Source: Cronobacter turicensis z3032 (GTDB lineage: Bacteria; Pseudomonadota; Gammaproteobacteria; Enterobacterales; Enterobacteriaceae). Taken from it: a stretch of 64,000 nt of DNA. The position numbers and the translations under genes were made by a program. Positions 16,020 to 24,793 of the stretch are shown here, one piece after another. The DNA lies in assembly GCA_000027065.2 (NCBI GenBank), contig FN543093.2, positions 4,220,074-4,284,073 on the forward strand, read 5' to 3'. The notes under the pieces are model-generated. The model was not told where the DNA came from, did not search any database, and was given only the letters and a program-made list of their open reading frames with translations. Position 1 is the first letter of the stretch; each line of letters opens with the position of its first letter.

Positions 16020-17561
16020 ATGCCTTATTTACTCGAAATGAAAAATATCACCAAAGCCTTCGGCGCCGTTAAAGCGGTCGATAACGTGTCGCTCGCGCTT
16101 GCGCCAGGCGAGGTGATGTCGCTGTGCGGTGAAAACGGCTCCGGCAAATCGACGCTGATGAAAGTGCTGTGTGGGATCTACCCCTGGGGCAGCTATGAAG
16201 GCGAAATCATGTTTGCCGGCGAGCCGCTCACGCCAGCCCATATCCGCGATACGGAGCGCAAAGGGATTGCGATCATTCACCAGGAACTGGCGCTGGTAAA
16301 AAACCTGACGGTGCTGGAAAACATCTTTCTCGGCGCGGAAATTACGCGCCATGGCGTGCTGGATTACGATGCCATGACGGTGCGCTGCGAAAAACTGCTG
16401 GCACAGGTGAGCCTGTTCGTTTCTCCGCATACCCGAACGGGCGATCTGGGCCTTGGGCAGCAGCAACTGGTGGAAATCGCCAAGGCGCTCAACAAACAGG
16501 TGCGCCTGCTGGTGCTTGATGAGCCCACGGCCTCGCTCACCGAACAGGAAACCGCGCTGTTGCTGGATATCATCCGTGATCTGCAACAGCACGGCATCGC
16601 CTGTATTTACATCTCCCACAAGCTGAACGAAGTAAAAGCGATATCCGACACCATTTGCGTGATCAGGGATGGCAAACCGGTTGGCACGCGGCCCGCCGCG
16701 CAAATGAGTGAAGAGGAGATCATCGCCATGATGGTTGGTCGTGAATTGACGGCCCTCTACCCGAGCGAGCCTCATACTCCCGGCGATGAAATTCTGCGTG
16801 TGGAAAACCTGACGGCCTGGCATCCGGTGAATCGCCATATTCAGCGCGTCAGCGATCTCTCGTTTTCGCTGCGCCGCGGTGAAATCCTCGGCATCGCCGG
16901 GCTGGTGGGCGCCGGGCGTACCGAGGCGATGCAATGTCTGTTCGGCGTCTGGCCGGGGCGCTGGCAGGGCAACGTTTTTATCGACGCTAAGCCGGTGACG
17001 CTGCGCAACTGTCAGCAGGCCATCGCCCACGGCATCGCCATGGTGCCGGAGGATCGCAAAAAGGATGGCATTGTGCCGGTGATGGCGGTTGGGCAGAACA
17101 TTACGCTCGCCGCGCTGGATGAATTTAGCGGGCCGCTCAGCGCGCTTGATGCGGCGGCGGAACAGCAGTGCATTCTTGATTCGCTACAGCGCCTGAAAGT
17201 GAAAACCGCGTCGCCGATGCTGGCGATAGGCCGCCTGAGCGGCGGCAATCAACAAAAAGCGATTCTCGCGCGCTGCCTGCTGCTTAATCCACGCATTCTT
17301 ATCCTCGATGAACCGACGCGCGGCATTGATATCGGTGCCAAATATGAAATCTACAAACTCATTCACCAGCTGGTGCAGCAAGGTATCGCCGTCATTGTTA
17401 TTTCATCGGAACTGCCGGAAGTGCTCGGTCTGAGCGATCGGGTACTGGTGATGCATGAAGGCCGACTAAAAGCCAATCTCGTTAACCGCCATCTGACACA
17501 AGAACAGGTGATGGAAGCCGCCCTGAGGAGCGATCGCCATGTCGAAAAGCAACCCGTCTGA
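16020..17561 (+). CDS. xylG: Xylose ABC transporter, ATP-binding protein
   Basis: A 513-residue protein with two ABC domains, the arrangement of sugar importers such as RbsA and XylG. The first domain has Walker A GENGSGKST and a degenerate signature LGLGQQQLVEIAKAL; the second has GLVGAGRTE in place of a standard Walker A and a classical LSGGNQQKAILARCL. It powers xylose import with XylH. Its 3' end overlaps xylH by 23 bases, indicating translational coupling. Confidence 0.97.
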   Translation: MPYLLEMKNITKAFGAVKAVDNVSLALAPGEVMSLCGENGSGKSTLMKVLCGIYPWGSYEGEIMFAGEPLTPAHIRDTERKGIAIIHQELALVKNLTVLENIFLGAEITRHGVLDYDAMTVRCEKLLAQVSLFVSPHTRTGDLGLGQQQLVEIAKALNKQVRLLVLDEPTASLTEQETALLLDIIRDLQQHGIACIYISHKLNEVKAISDTICVIRDGKPVGTRPAAQMSEEEIIAMMVGRELTALYPSEPHTPGDEILRVENLTAWHPVNRHIQRVSDLSFSLRRGEILGIAGLVGAGRTEAMQCLFGVWPGRWQGNVFIDAKPVTLRNCQQAIAHGIAMVPEDRKKDGIVPVMAVGQNITLAALDEFSGPLSALDAAAEQQCILDSLQRLKVKTASPMLAIGRLSGGNQQKAILARCLLLNPRILILDEPTRGIDIGAKYEIYKLIHQLVQQGIAVIVISSELPEVLGLSDRVLVMHEGRLKANLVNRHLTQEQVMEAALRSDRHVEKQPV

Positions 17562-18729
17562 AATCAAGCTGACCGCGCCGTCGGCCTCTTCGCCGGTCTC
17601 GTTCGGCGTACTGAATAAAATCAACGTTCAGGTCTTTGTGATGATCGCGGCCATTGTGGTCATCATGCTGTTTTTCACTTTCATGACCGACGGCGCGTAC
17701 CTGAGCGCCCGTAACATCTCTAACCTGCTGCGCCAGACCGCGATTACCGGCATTCTGGCGGTAGGGATGGTGTTCGTCATTATTTCGGCGGAGATCGATC
17801 TTTCCGTCGGCTCGATGATGGGGCTTTTGGGCGGCGCGGCGGCGATTTTCGACGTCTGGCTGGGCTGGCCGTTGCCGCTGACGATTGTCGTCACGCTGCT
17901 GCTCGGTTTGCTGCTGGGCGCATGGAACGGCTGGTGGGTCGCCTACCGGAAGGTCCCGTCGTTTATCGTCACCCTGGCGGGGATGCTGGCGTTTCGCGGC
18001 GTGCTGATAGGCATCACCAACGGCACGACGGTATCGCCCACCAGCCCTGCAATGTCGCAGATAGGCCAGAGCTACCTGCCGGGCGGCGTCGGTTTCGCTA
18101 TCGGCGCGCTGGGGCTGGCGTTATTTGTTTTCTGGCAGTGGCGCGGGCGGATGCGTCGTCAGGCGCTCGGGCTGACCTCAACGCCTTCAAGCGCCGTTGC
18201 CGGCAAGCAGGCGCTGACAGCGGTGATTGTGCTGGGCGCCATCTGGCTGCTGAACGATTATCGCGGCGTGCCTACGCCAGTGCTGATCCTGACGTTCCTT
18301 CTGCTGGCAGGCATGTTTATGGCTCTGCATACCGCGTTTGGCCGCCGCATCTACGCCATCGGCGGGAATATCGACGCCGCGAGGCTTTCCGGCATTAACG
18401 TGGAACGCACTAAGCTTGCGGTATTTGCGATAAACGGCGTGATGGTGGCGATTGCCGGGCTGATTTTAAGCTCGCGCCTCGGGGCGGGCTCACCCTCCGC
18501 GGGTAATATCGCTGAGCTGGACGCCATCGCGGCCTGCGTTATCGGCGGCACCAGCCTTGCCGGCGGCGTCGGGAGCGTGGCGGGGGCGGTCATGGGCGCC
18601 TTTATTATGGCGTCGCTCGATAACGGCATGAGCATGATGGATGTGCCCACCTTCTGGCAATACATTGTCAAAGGCGCCATTTTGCTGCTGGCGGTCTGGA
18701 TGGATTCCGCGACGCGCCGACGCGCCTGA
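17539..18729 (+). CDS. xylH: Xylose ABC transporter, permease
   Basis: A 396-residue inner-membrane permease of the BPD_transp_2 family with about ten hydrophobic helices. The segments GMVFVIISAEIDLSVGSMMG and VIGGTSLAGGVGSV are typical of ribose/xylose permeases. It forms the channel through which XylF-delivered xylose is imported. The start lies inside xylG, close to a GAGG ribosome site (CTGAGGAGCGATCGCC). Confidence 0.96.
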   Translation: MSKSNPSEIKLTAPSASSPVSFGVLNKINVQVFVMIAAIVVIMLFFTFMTDGAYLSARNISNLLRQTAITGILAVGMVFVIISAEIDLSVGSMMGLLGGAAAIFDVWLGWPLPLTIVVTLLLGLLLGAWNGWWVAYRKVPSFIVTLAGMLAFRGVLIGITNGTTVSPTSPAMSQIGQSYLPGGVGFAIGALGLALFVFWQWRGRMRRQALGLTSTPSSAVAGKQALTAVIVLGAIWLLNDYRGVPTPVLILTFLLLAGMFMALHTAFGRRIYAIGGNIDAARLSGINVERTKLAVFAINGVMVAIAGLILSSRLGAGSPSAGNIAELDAIAACVIGGTSLAGGVGSVAGAVMGAFIMASLDNGMSMMDVPTFWQYIVKGAILLLAVWMDSATRRRA

Positions 18730-18735
18730 ACATAA

Positions 18736-18783
18736 CCTGCAATGGATCACATTGCAGGCGCGCGGTTATCCCGCCTGGCGGGA
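18736..18783 (+). terminator. Two hairpins between xylH and xylR
   Basis: CCTGCAATG-GATCA-CATTGCAGG (18736-18758) and the near-continuous palindrome TCCCGCC-T-GGCGGGA (18769-18783) lie in the 98-bp gap. Neither has a T-run, so they probably attenuate or process the mRNA, lowering xylR relative to the transport genes. Confidence 0.5.
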
Positions 18784-18827
18784 TATGTGTTATTCAAACA
18801 ACAGGTTCAAGGCCGGATACTGACACT

Positions 18828-20006
18828 ATGTTTGAAAAGCGTCATCGCATTACGCTGCTGTTCAATGCCAACAAAGCTTATGACCGTCAGGTGGTTGAAG
18901 GCGTTGGTGAGTACTTACAGGCTTCTCAGTCAGAGTGGGATATCTTCATGGAAGAGGACTTTCGCACTCGGATTGAGAACATTAAAGAGTGGCTTGGCGA
19001 TGGGGTGATCGCCGATTTTGACGATCCGGAAATCGAGCAGCTTCTGAAAGATGTGCAGGTGCCGATTGTCGGCATCGGCGGCTCTTATCACCGGCCTGAG
19101 CACTACCCGCCGGTACATTACATTGCGACAGACAATTACGCGCTGGTCGAAAGCGCGTTTTTGCATCTGAAAGAGAAAGGCGTCCACCGCTTCGCCTTCT
19201 ACGGGCTCCCTTCTTCCAGCGGTAAGCGCTGGGCTGCCGAGCGCGAGCACGCCTTTAGCGAACTGGTCGCGCGCGAAAAGTACCGCGGCGTGATCTATCA
19301 GGGGCTGGAGACCGCGCCGGAGAACTGGCAGCACGCCCAGAACCGGCTTTCTGACTGGCTTCAGACGTTGCCGCCGCAGACCGGCATTATTGCCGTGACG
19401 GATGCGCGCGCGCGGCACCTGCTCCAGGTGTGCGAGCATTTACATATTCCGGTGCCGGAGAAACTCTGCGTCATCGGCATTGATAACGAAGAGCTGACGC
19501 GCTATCTCTCTCGCGTGGCGCTCTCCTCGGTGGCGCAGGGCACGCGCCAGATGGGGTATCAGGCCGCGAAACTACTGCATCGCCTGCTGGCTAATGAAAA
19601 CCTGCCGCTCCAGCGTGTGCTGGTGCCACCTGCGCGGGTAGTGGAAAGGCGCTCCACCGATTACCGCTCGCTGCACGATCCGGCCGTTATTCAGGCGATG
19701 CACTACATTCGCAATCACGCCTGCAAAGGGATCAAAGTAGAACAGGTGCTGGATGCCGTCGGGATTTCCCGCTCCAACCTGGAAAAGCGCTTTAAAGAAG
19801 AAGTCGGCGAAACCATTCACGCCGTAATTCATTCAGAAAAGCTGGAAAAAGCGCGCAGCCTGCTGATTTCTACCTCGCTAAGCATTAACGAGATTTCTCA
19901 GATGTGCGGCTATCCTTCACTGCAATATTTCTATTCAGTATTTAAGAAAGAGTACGACACCACGCCGAAGGAGTATCGCGACAGATTCAGCGAAGTGATG
20001 ATATAG
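18828..20006 (+). CDS. xylR: Xylose operon activator XylR
   Basis: A 392-residue AraC-family activator. The N-terminal two thirds form a periplasmic-binding-protein-like ligand domain (MFEKRHRITLLFNANKAYDR at the start); residues about 285-388 form the double helix-turn-helix (VEQVLDAVGISRSNLEKRFKE and INEISQMCGYPSLQYFYSVF). With D-xylose bound it activates xylA and xylF. It is the last gene of xylFGHR as in E. coli. Confidence 0.97.
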   Translation: MFEKRHRITLLFNANKAYDRQVVEGVGEYLQASQSEWDIFMEEDFRTRIENIKEWLGDGVIADFDDPEIEQLLKDVQVPIVGIGGSYHRPEHYPPVHYIATDNYALVESAFLHLKEKGVHRFAFYGLPSSSGKRWAAEREHAFSELVAREKYRGVIYQGLETAPENWQHAQNRLSDWLQTLPPQTGIIAVTDARARHLLQVCEHLHIPVPEKLCVIGIDNEELTRYLSRVALSSVAQGTRQMGYQAAKLLHRLLANENLPLQRVLVPPARVVERRSTDYRSLHDPAVIQAMHYIRNHACKGIKVEQVLDAVGISRSNLEKRFKEEVGETIHAVIHSEKLEKARSLLISTSLSINEISQMCGYPSLQYFYSVFKKEYDTTPKEYRDRFSEVMI

Positions 20007-20094
20007 GACACAGACTCGAACCGATTAAAACGTTAAGCAGCGCTAATGCTGGCAGGCGTTAATAACATGCGCGCGTGGCGGAGCAAGAAACAAT

Positions 20095-20125
20095 AAAAAA
20101 ACGCCTTCCAAAGAAGACGTTTTTT
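20095..20125. terminator. Bidirectional terminator between xylR and bax
   Basis: A-run, ACG, CTTC / GAAG stem, CGT and a six-T run form an intrinsic terminator usable from both converging genes. Confidence 0.65.
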
Positions 20126-20150
20126 GTATCCGGGCCAGGAGAGCCGCTAA

Positions 20151-20972
20151 TTAATTAGTTGCCAGCAGGTGCTGATTATCCTGATACATGGCAAACAGAT
20201 AATTGTTATAGCTTTTCCCTTTGGTGGAATAGCCCTGCAGCTTATGGATCATATTGCTGGCCGTCACTTCCTGATCCGCTTTACGCAGTTGCAGGCGGGA
20301 TTTGCGGAAAGAAGCATAAGCCGGATGCGTATTGAGATTCACCGCATACGCATTAACGGATTCTTTAACAGAGTTAAAGTGAGAATATCCTTTCACTTTG
20401 CCTGGTTCGTTATTACAACGCTTGCTGGCGCATTTCATGCCGAACAAGTTGTTGTTATTACGGGCAAGTTTCGAGGTTCCCCAGCCGCTTTCCGCCGCTG
20501 CCATGGTCGCAACCATGCTGGCCGGAATAATATCGACACGTTCAAACAGCGTATTCCACGGTACGCGGCGCGTATTGCCGTTCCATTTTACCTTGTAACG
20601 CTTCGCGATATCTTTCAGGCGCGCGCGCTCGGACGGCGACCACTGGGCGTCGTACTGCTTTGAGATAAGCCAGTTACGCTCAGCCGAAATCGCTGCATTC
20701 TGGCTGGTAATGTAAGGCATGACGGTCCGGAGAAACGCTTTTTTCCGTGGTGTTCCGGAAGGGTATTTTCGCAAATCAGGCAGTGAACCACTTATTACAC
20801 TATTGCGAGAATACTCTTTTTTACTGCTTGCCTTTTTAACGCTTGCCTTTTTAACGTGTACTGTGTGGCTCTTTTTGGTTGTGTGCTGCGTTGCCAGCAC
20901 TTCACCCGAAAATGCCAGGGCGGCTAACATACACAGCGCCGCCCCTAATCGTCGAATTGAAGTCGATATCAT
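20151..20972 (-). CDS. bax: Bax, glucosaminidase-domain protein
   Basis: A 273-residue exported protein. An N-terminal signal peptide ends near residue 27 (VLAT); a Lys/Ser-rich linker (KKASVKKASSKKEYS) follows; the C-terminal region has the amidase_4/glucosaminidase core with MAAAESGWGTSKLARNNNN, whose Glu is the expected catalytic residue. It is probably a peptidoglycan N-acetylglucosaminidase in the envelope; the physiological role of E. coli Bax is unclear. It diverges from malS across a 313-bp gap that contains MalT-like boxes but no gene. Confidence 0.92.
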   Translation of the reverse strand: MISTSIRRLGAALCMLAALAFSGEVLATQHTTKKSHTVHVKKASVKKASSKKEYSRNSVISGSLPDLRKYPSGTPRKKAFLRTVMPYITSQNAAISAERNWLISKQYDAQWSPSERARLKDIAKRYKVKWNGNTRRVPWNTLFERVDIIPASMVATMAAAESGWGTSKLARNNNNLFGMKCASKRCNNEPGKVKGYSHFNSVKESVNAYAVNLNTHPAYASFRKSRLQLRKADQEVTASNMIHKLQGYSTKGKSYNNYLFAMYQDNQHLLATN

Positions 20973-21185
20973 CAGGTCTCCTGGTCGGATTTCAGCATTC
21001 CAACACCTTATTATTTAATTGGATTTAAGAAAGTAATCTTAAATCGTATCAAAAATACCGTTTTGGATCATCAAAAGAAATAAGTCGATTCTGAATTCGC
21101 GCCGCTTAACAGCAGTTTAACTCACTGAAAAAGAAGATTAAAAAACAGTATTTTTAGCATTTAATGCTGGCGATGAAGCGGTGCG

Positions 21186-21195
21186 GCTCATCCTC
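21186..21195 (-). promoter_or_regulatory. MalT-like box, minus orientation
   Basis: Read on the minus strand, GAGGATGAGC matches the MalT box GGGGAKGAGG at 8 of 10 positions including the core GGATGA. It lies 91 bases upstream of the malS start. Confidence 0.5.
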
Positions 21196-21222
21196 CCGTT
21201 TCCGCCCCGTTCACTGCCGCTT

Positions 21223-21232
21223 AAGGATGAGG
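21223..21232 (+). promoter_or_regulatory. MalT-like box, plus orientation
   Basis: AAGGATGAGG matches the MalT box at 8 of 10 positions with the GGATGA core intact. It is 54 bases before malS and 27 bases from the first, oppositely oriented box; E. coli malS is a MalT target. Confidence 0.5.
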
Positions 21233-21285
21233 AATTCCTTAGATTGCCATGCGACACTGAACAGAAATCGCACAGGATGCCTATA

Positions 21286-23316
21286 ATGAACCTCTCCCCT
21301 CTCGCACTCTTATTGCTGCCGGGCATCGCGCTTGCGCAGTGGTCCGCTCCCGATCTGCCTGCGTTTCAGGAAAAGACACCCGGCGTGTTTGTCAGCCAGG
21401 GGCCGCTGGTTAAAGGCGTTCAGCCGTTGCGGCTGACGCAGGACAACGCCTGCTGGCAACCTGCCGGGCCTGTTAAACTCAACCAGATGCTCTCCCTGAC
21501 GCCATGCGTTGACCCGGCGCCCGAGTGGCGACGCTTTCGCGATGGCAATTATCAGGTGCAGATAGACACACGATCCGGCACCCCGACGCTGATGCTGAGC
21601 ATCGAGCAGGAAGCGCAAAAAGCGGTGGCGGAAGTCACACGCCAGTGTCCGAAGTGGGACGGTAAACCGCTTACGGTTTCCGTAAAAGAGACATTCCCGG
21701 AAGGCAGCGTGGTGCGCGATTTTTACAGCGGCAGTATCGCCACGGTCACGCAGGGGCAAATCACGCTGACGCCCGCGCCCGGCAGCAACGGGCTTCTGCT
21801 GCTGGAACGCGCTGAGTCCCCTGCCCAGGCCGCGTTCAACTGGCACAACGCCACCGTCTATTTCGTCCTGACCGATCGCTTTGTAAACGGTGACCCGACC
21901 AATGACAACAGCTATGGCCGCTATAAAGATGGCCTGCAGGAGATAGGCACTTTTCACGGCGGCGATCTCAAAGGGCTGACCAGCAAGCTGGATTATCTGC
22001 AAACGCTCGGCGTCAACGCGCTATGGATAAGCTCGCCGCTGGAACAGATCCACGGCTGGGTCGGCGGCGGCGCCAAAGGCGATTTTCCGCACTATGCCTA
22101 CCACGGCTATTATCCGCAGGACTGGACGAAACTGGATGCCAACATAGGGACACCGGAGGATTTACGCCAGCTGGTCGATGAAGCGCACCGGCGCGGCATT
22201 CGGGTATTGTTCGACGTGGTCATGAACCACACGGGCTACGCAACGCTCGCCGATATGCAGCAGTTCCAGTTCGGCGCGCTCTACCTGAAAGGCGATGAAC
22301 TGAAAAAGACGCTTGGCGAACACTGGACCGACTGGCGCCCTGGGCCGGGCCAGAACTGGCACAGCTTTAATGACTATATTAATTTCAGCGATAAAGCCGC
22401 CTGGGAAAAATGGTGGGGCAAAAAGTGGATCCGCACGGATATCGGCGACTACGACAGCCCTGGCTTTGACGATCTCACGCTGTCGCTCACCTTTTTACCG
22501 GATCTGAAAACGGAATCGACGCAGCCTTCCGGCCTGCCGAACTTTTACCAGCACAAACCGGATAGCGCGGCACAGCGTATCGACGGCGCCACGCCGCGCG
22601 ATTACCTGACCCGCTGGCTCAGCCAGTGGGTGCGCGATTACGGTATCGATGGCTTCCGTGTAGATACGGCGAAACACGTTGAGCTGGCCGCCTGGCAGCA
22701 GCTGAAAAACGAAGCCAGCGCAGCGCTCGTCGAATGGAAAGCCAAAAACCCGGATAAAAAGCTTGATGACGCGCCGTTCTGGATGACCGGCGAGTCCTGG
22801 GGTCACGGCGTAATGCAGAGCGATTACTACCGTCACGGTTTCGACGCGATGATTAACTTCGATTACCAGGAACAGGCCGCGAAAGCCGCGGACTGTTTCG
22901 CGAATATCGATACGGTCTGGCAGCAGATGGCGGAAAAACTTCAGAGTTACAACGCGCTGAGCTACCTCTCCTCCCATGATACCCGGCTGTTCCGCGAAGG
23001 CGGGCCGCGGGCGGCAGAGCTGCTTTTGCTCACGCCCGGCGCGGTGCAGATTTTTTACGGCGACGAGAGTGAACGGCCTTTCGGGCCGACAGGCTCCGAT
23101 CCGCTCCAGGGTACGCGATCGGATATGAACTGGCAGGCTCTTGACGGCAAAAGCGCGGCGACGCTGGCGCACTGGCAAAAGCTCGGGCAGTTCCGCGCGC
23201 GTCATCCGGCCATCGGCAGCGGCAAGCAGACGACGCTTTCATTGAAAGAGGGCTATGGGTTTGTCCGCCAGCAGGATGACGATACCGTTATGGTTATCTG
23301 GGCGGGCCAGCAGTAA
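21286..23316 (+). CDS. malS: Periplasmic alpha-amylase MalS
   Basis: A 676-residue GH13 amylase, exactly the length of E. coli MalS. A signal peptide (MNLSPLALLLLPGIALAQ) leads to the periplasm. The (beta/alpha)8 catalytic residues are Asp460 (GFRVDTAKH), Glu503 (MTGESWGHG) and the Asp in LSSHDTRLF. It degrades maltodextrins, releasing mainly maltohexaose. The start at 21286 was chosen because an upstream ATG at 21181 would add 35 residues before the signal peptide. MalT-like boxes lie upstream. Confidence 0.96.
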   Translation: MNLSPLALLLLPGIALAQWSAPDLPAFQEKTPGVFVSQGPLVKGVQPLRLTQDNACWQPAGPVKLNQMLSLTPCVDPAPEWRRFRDGNYQVQIDTRSGTPTLMLSIEQEAQKAVAEVTRQCPKWDGKPLTVSVKETFPEGSVVRDFYSGSIATVTQGQITLTPAPGSNGLLLLERAESPAQAAFNWHNATVYFVLTDRFVNGDPTNDNSYGRYKDGLQEIGTFHGGDLKGLTSKLDYLQTLGVNALWISSPLEQIHGWVGGGAKGDFPHYAYHGYYPQDWTKLDANIGTPEDLRQLVDEAHRRGIRVLFDVVMNHTGYATLADMQQFQFGALYLKGDELKKTLGEHWTDWRPGPGQNWHSFNDYINFSDKAAWEKWWGKKWIRTDIGDYDSPGFDDLTLSLTFLPDLKTESTQPSGLPNFYQHKPDSAAQRIDGATPRDYLTRWLSQWVRDYGIDGFRVDTAKHVELAAWQQLKNEASAALVEWKAKNPDKKLDDAPFWMTGESWGHGVMQSDYYRHGFDAMINFDYQEQAAKAADCFANIDTVWQQMAEKLQSYNALSYLSSHDTRLFREGGPRAAELLLLTPGAVQIFYGDESERPFGPTGSDPLQGTRSDMNWQALDGKSAATLAHWQKLGQFRARHPAIGSGKQTTLSLKEGYGFVRQQDDDTVMVIWAGQQ

Positions 23317-23489
23317 TCGCCAGGCGGCGCGCATTCCCTCGCGCCGCCCGGTTATCCAGCATTAAATGCTGCATGTTATGAATATAGAAACATTTTGCAT
23401 CAGAAAAGCCCCCGCCCACGGATTTGCACCCGCCATCCTGTAGCGCTATGGTTAGCCTCTTTTTAAAAGAATGCGACAGACAGACCGCT

Positions 23490-24746
23490 ATGACGTTTTC
23501 ACTTTTCGGCGACAAATTTACCCGCCATGCAGGCATTACGCGCCTCATGGAGGATCTCAACGACGGATTACGCACCCCCGGGGCTATTATGCTGGGCGGC
23601 GGAAACCCGGCGCAAATCCCGGCGATGAACCACTATTTTCAGGAGCTGCTGGCCTCAATGCTGGAAAGCGGCAAAGTGACTGATGCGCTTTGTAATTATG
23701 ACGGTCCGCGCGGAAAAAGTGAGCTACTGGTAGCCCTGGCGGGCATGTTGCGAAAAGAGTTTGGCTGGGATGTCGAACCACAGAATATTGCACTGACAAA
23801 CGGCAGTCAGAGCGCATTTTTCTACTTGTTTAACCTGTTTGCCGGTCGTCAGGCGGACGGGACGTCGAAAAAAGTGCTGTTCCCGCTGGCCCCCGAATAC
23901 ATCGGTTATGCGGATTCCGGGCTGGAGGAGGACTTGTTCGTCTCCGCGCGTCCGAACATCGAACTGCTGCCGGAAGGCCAGTTTAAATATCATGTCGATT
24001 TCGAGCATCTGCATATCGGCCCGGAAACCGGCATGATCTGCGTATCGCGACCGACTAACCCCACCGGCAACGTGATCACCGACAACGAGCTGATTAAGCT
24101 CGACGCGCTGGCCCATCAGCACAACATTCCGCTGGTGATTGATAACGCCTATGGTCTGCCGTTCCCGGGCATCATCTTCAGCGAGGCGCGCCCGCTCTGG
24201 AACCCGAATATCATTCTGTGCATGAGCCTCTCCAAGCTCGGCCTGCCAGGCAGCCGCTGCGGCATTATCATCGGCAATGAAAAAGTGATCTCGGCTATCA
24301 GCAACATGAACGGGATCATCAGCCTGGCGCCGGGCGGCATCGGGCCTGCGATGGCCTGCGAAATGATTAAGCGCAACGATCTGCTGCGTCTGTCGCAGGA
24401 GGTGATCAAGCCTTTCTACCAGCAGCGCGTTCAGGAGACGATCGCCACGCTTCGTCGTTATCTGTCACCGGAACGCTGCCTCATTCACAAGCCAGAAGGC
24501 GCGATTTTCCTGTGGCTGTGGTTTAAAGATTTGCCGATCACCACCGAGCTGCTCTACCAGCGCCTGAAAAAACGCGGCGTGCTGATGGTGCCGGGCGATT
24601 TCTTCTTCCCGGGGCTCGATAAGCCGTGGCCGCATACGCATCAGTGTATGCGCATGAACTATGTGCCGGAGCCGGAGAAAATCGAGGCGGGCGTGAAAAT
24701 TCTGGCGGAAGAGATTGAGCGCGCCTGGCAGGAAGCGGGCCAGTAA
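23490..24746 (+). CDS. avtA: Valine--pyruvate aminotransferase
   Basis: A 418-residue class I/II aminotransferase closely matching E. coli AvtA. The PLP lysine is Lys249 in SLSKLGLPGSRCG; Asp218 in VIDNAYG contacts the cofactor nitrogen; SRPTNPTGN is the phosphate/substrate region. It makes L-valine from 2-ketoisovalerate with alanine as donor. The start at 23490 (MTFSLFGDKF) follows the family; an upstream ATG at 23424 is not conserved. Confidence 0.96.
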   Translation: MTFSLFGDKFTRHAGITRLMEDLNDGLRTPGAIMLGGGNPAQIPAMNHYFQELLASMLESGKVTDALCNYDGPRGKSELLVALAGMLRKEFGWDVEPQNIALTNGSQSAFFYLFNLFAGRQADGTSKKVLFPLAPEYIGYADSGLEEDLFVSARPNIELLPEGQFKYHVDFEHLHIGPETGMICVSRPTNPTGNVITDNELIKLDALAHQHNIPLVIDNAYGLPFPGIIFSEARPLWNPNIILCMSLSKLGLPGSRCGIIIGNEKVISAISNMNGIISLAPGGIGPAMACEMIKRNDLLRLSQEVIKPFYQQRVQETIATLRRYLSPERCLIHKPEGAIFLWLWFKDLPITTELLYQRLKKRGVLMVPGDFFFPGLDKPWPHTHQCMRMNYVPEPEKIEAGVKILAEEIERAWQEAGQ

Positions 24747-24763
24747 CGTCTCAGCCTCAGACA

Positions 24764-24787
24764 AACGCCGCCTGCGAGCGGCGTTTT
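24764..24787. terminator. Terminator shared by avtA and yicI
   Basis: AACGCCGC / GCGGCGTT stem with five Ts on the plus strand. It lies in the short gap between the converging avtA and yicI genes. Confidence 0.75.
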
Positions 24788-24793
24788 TGTTCC

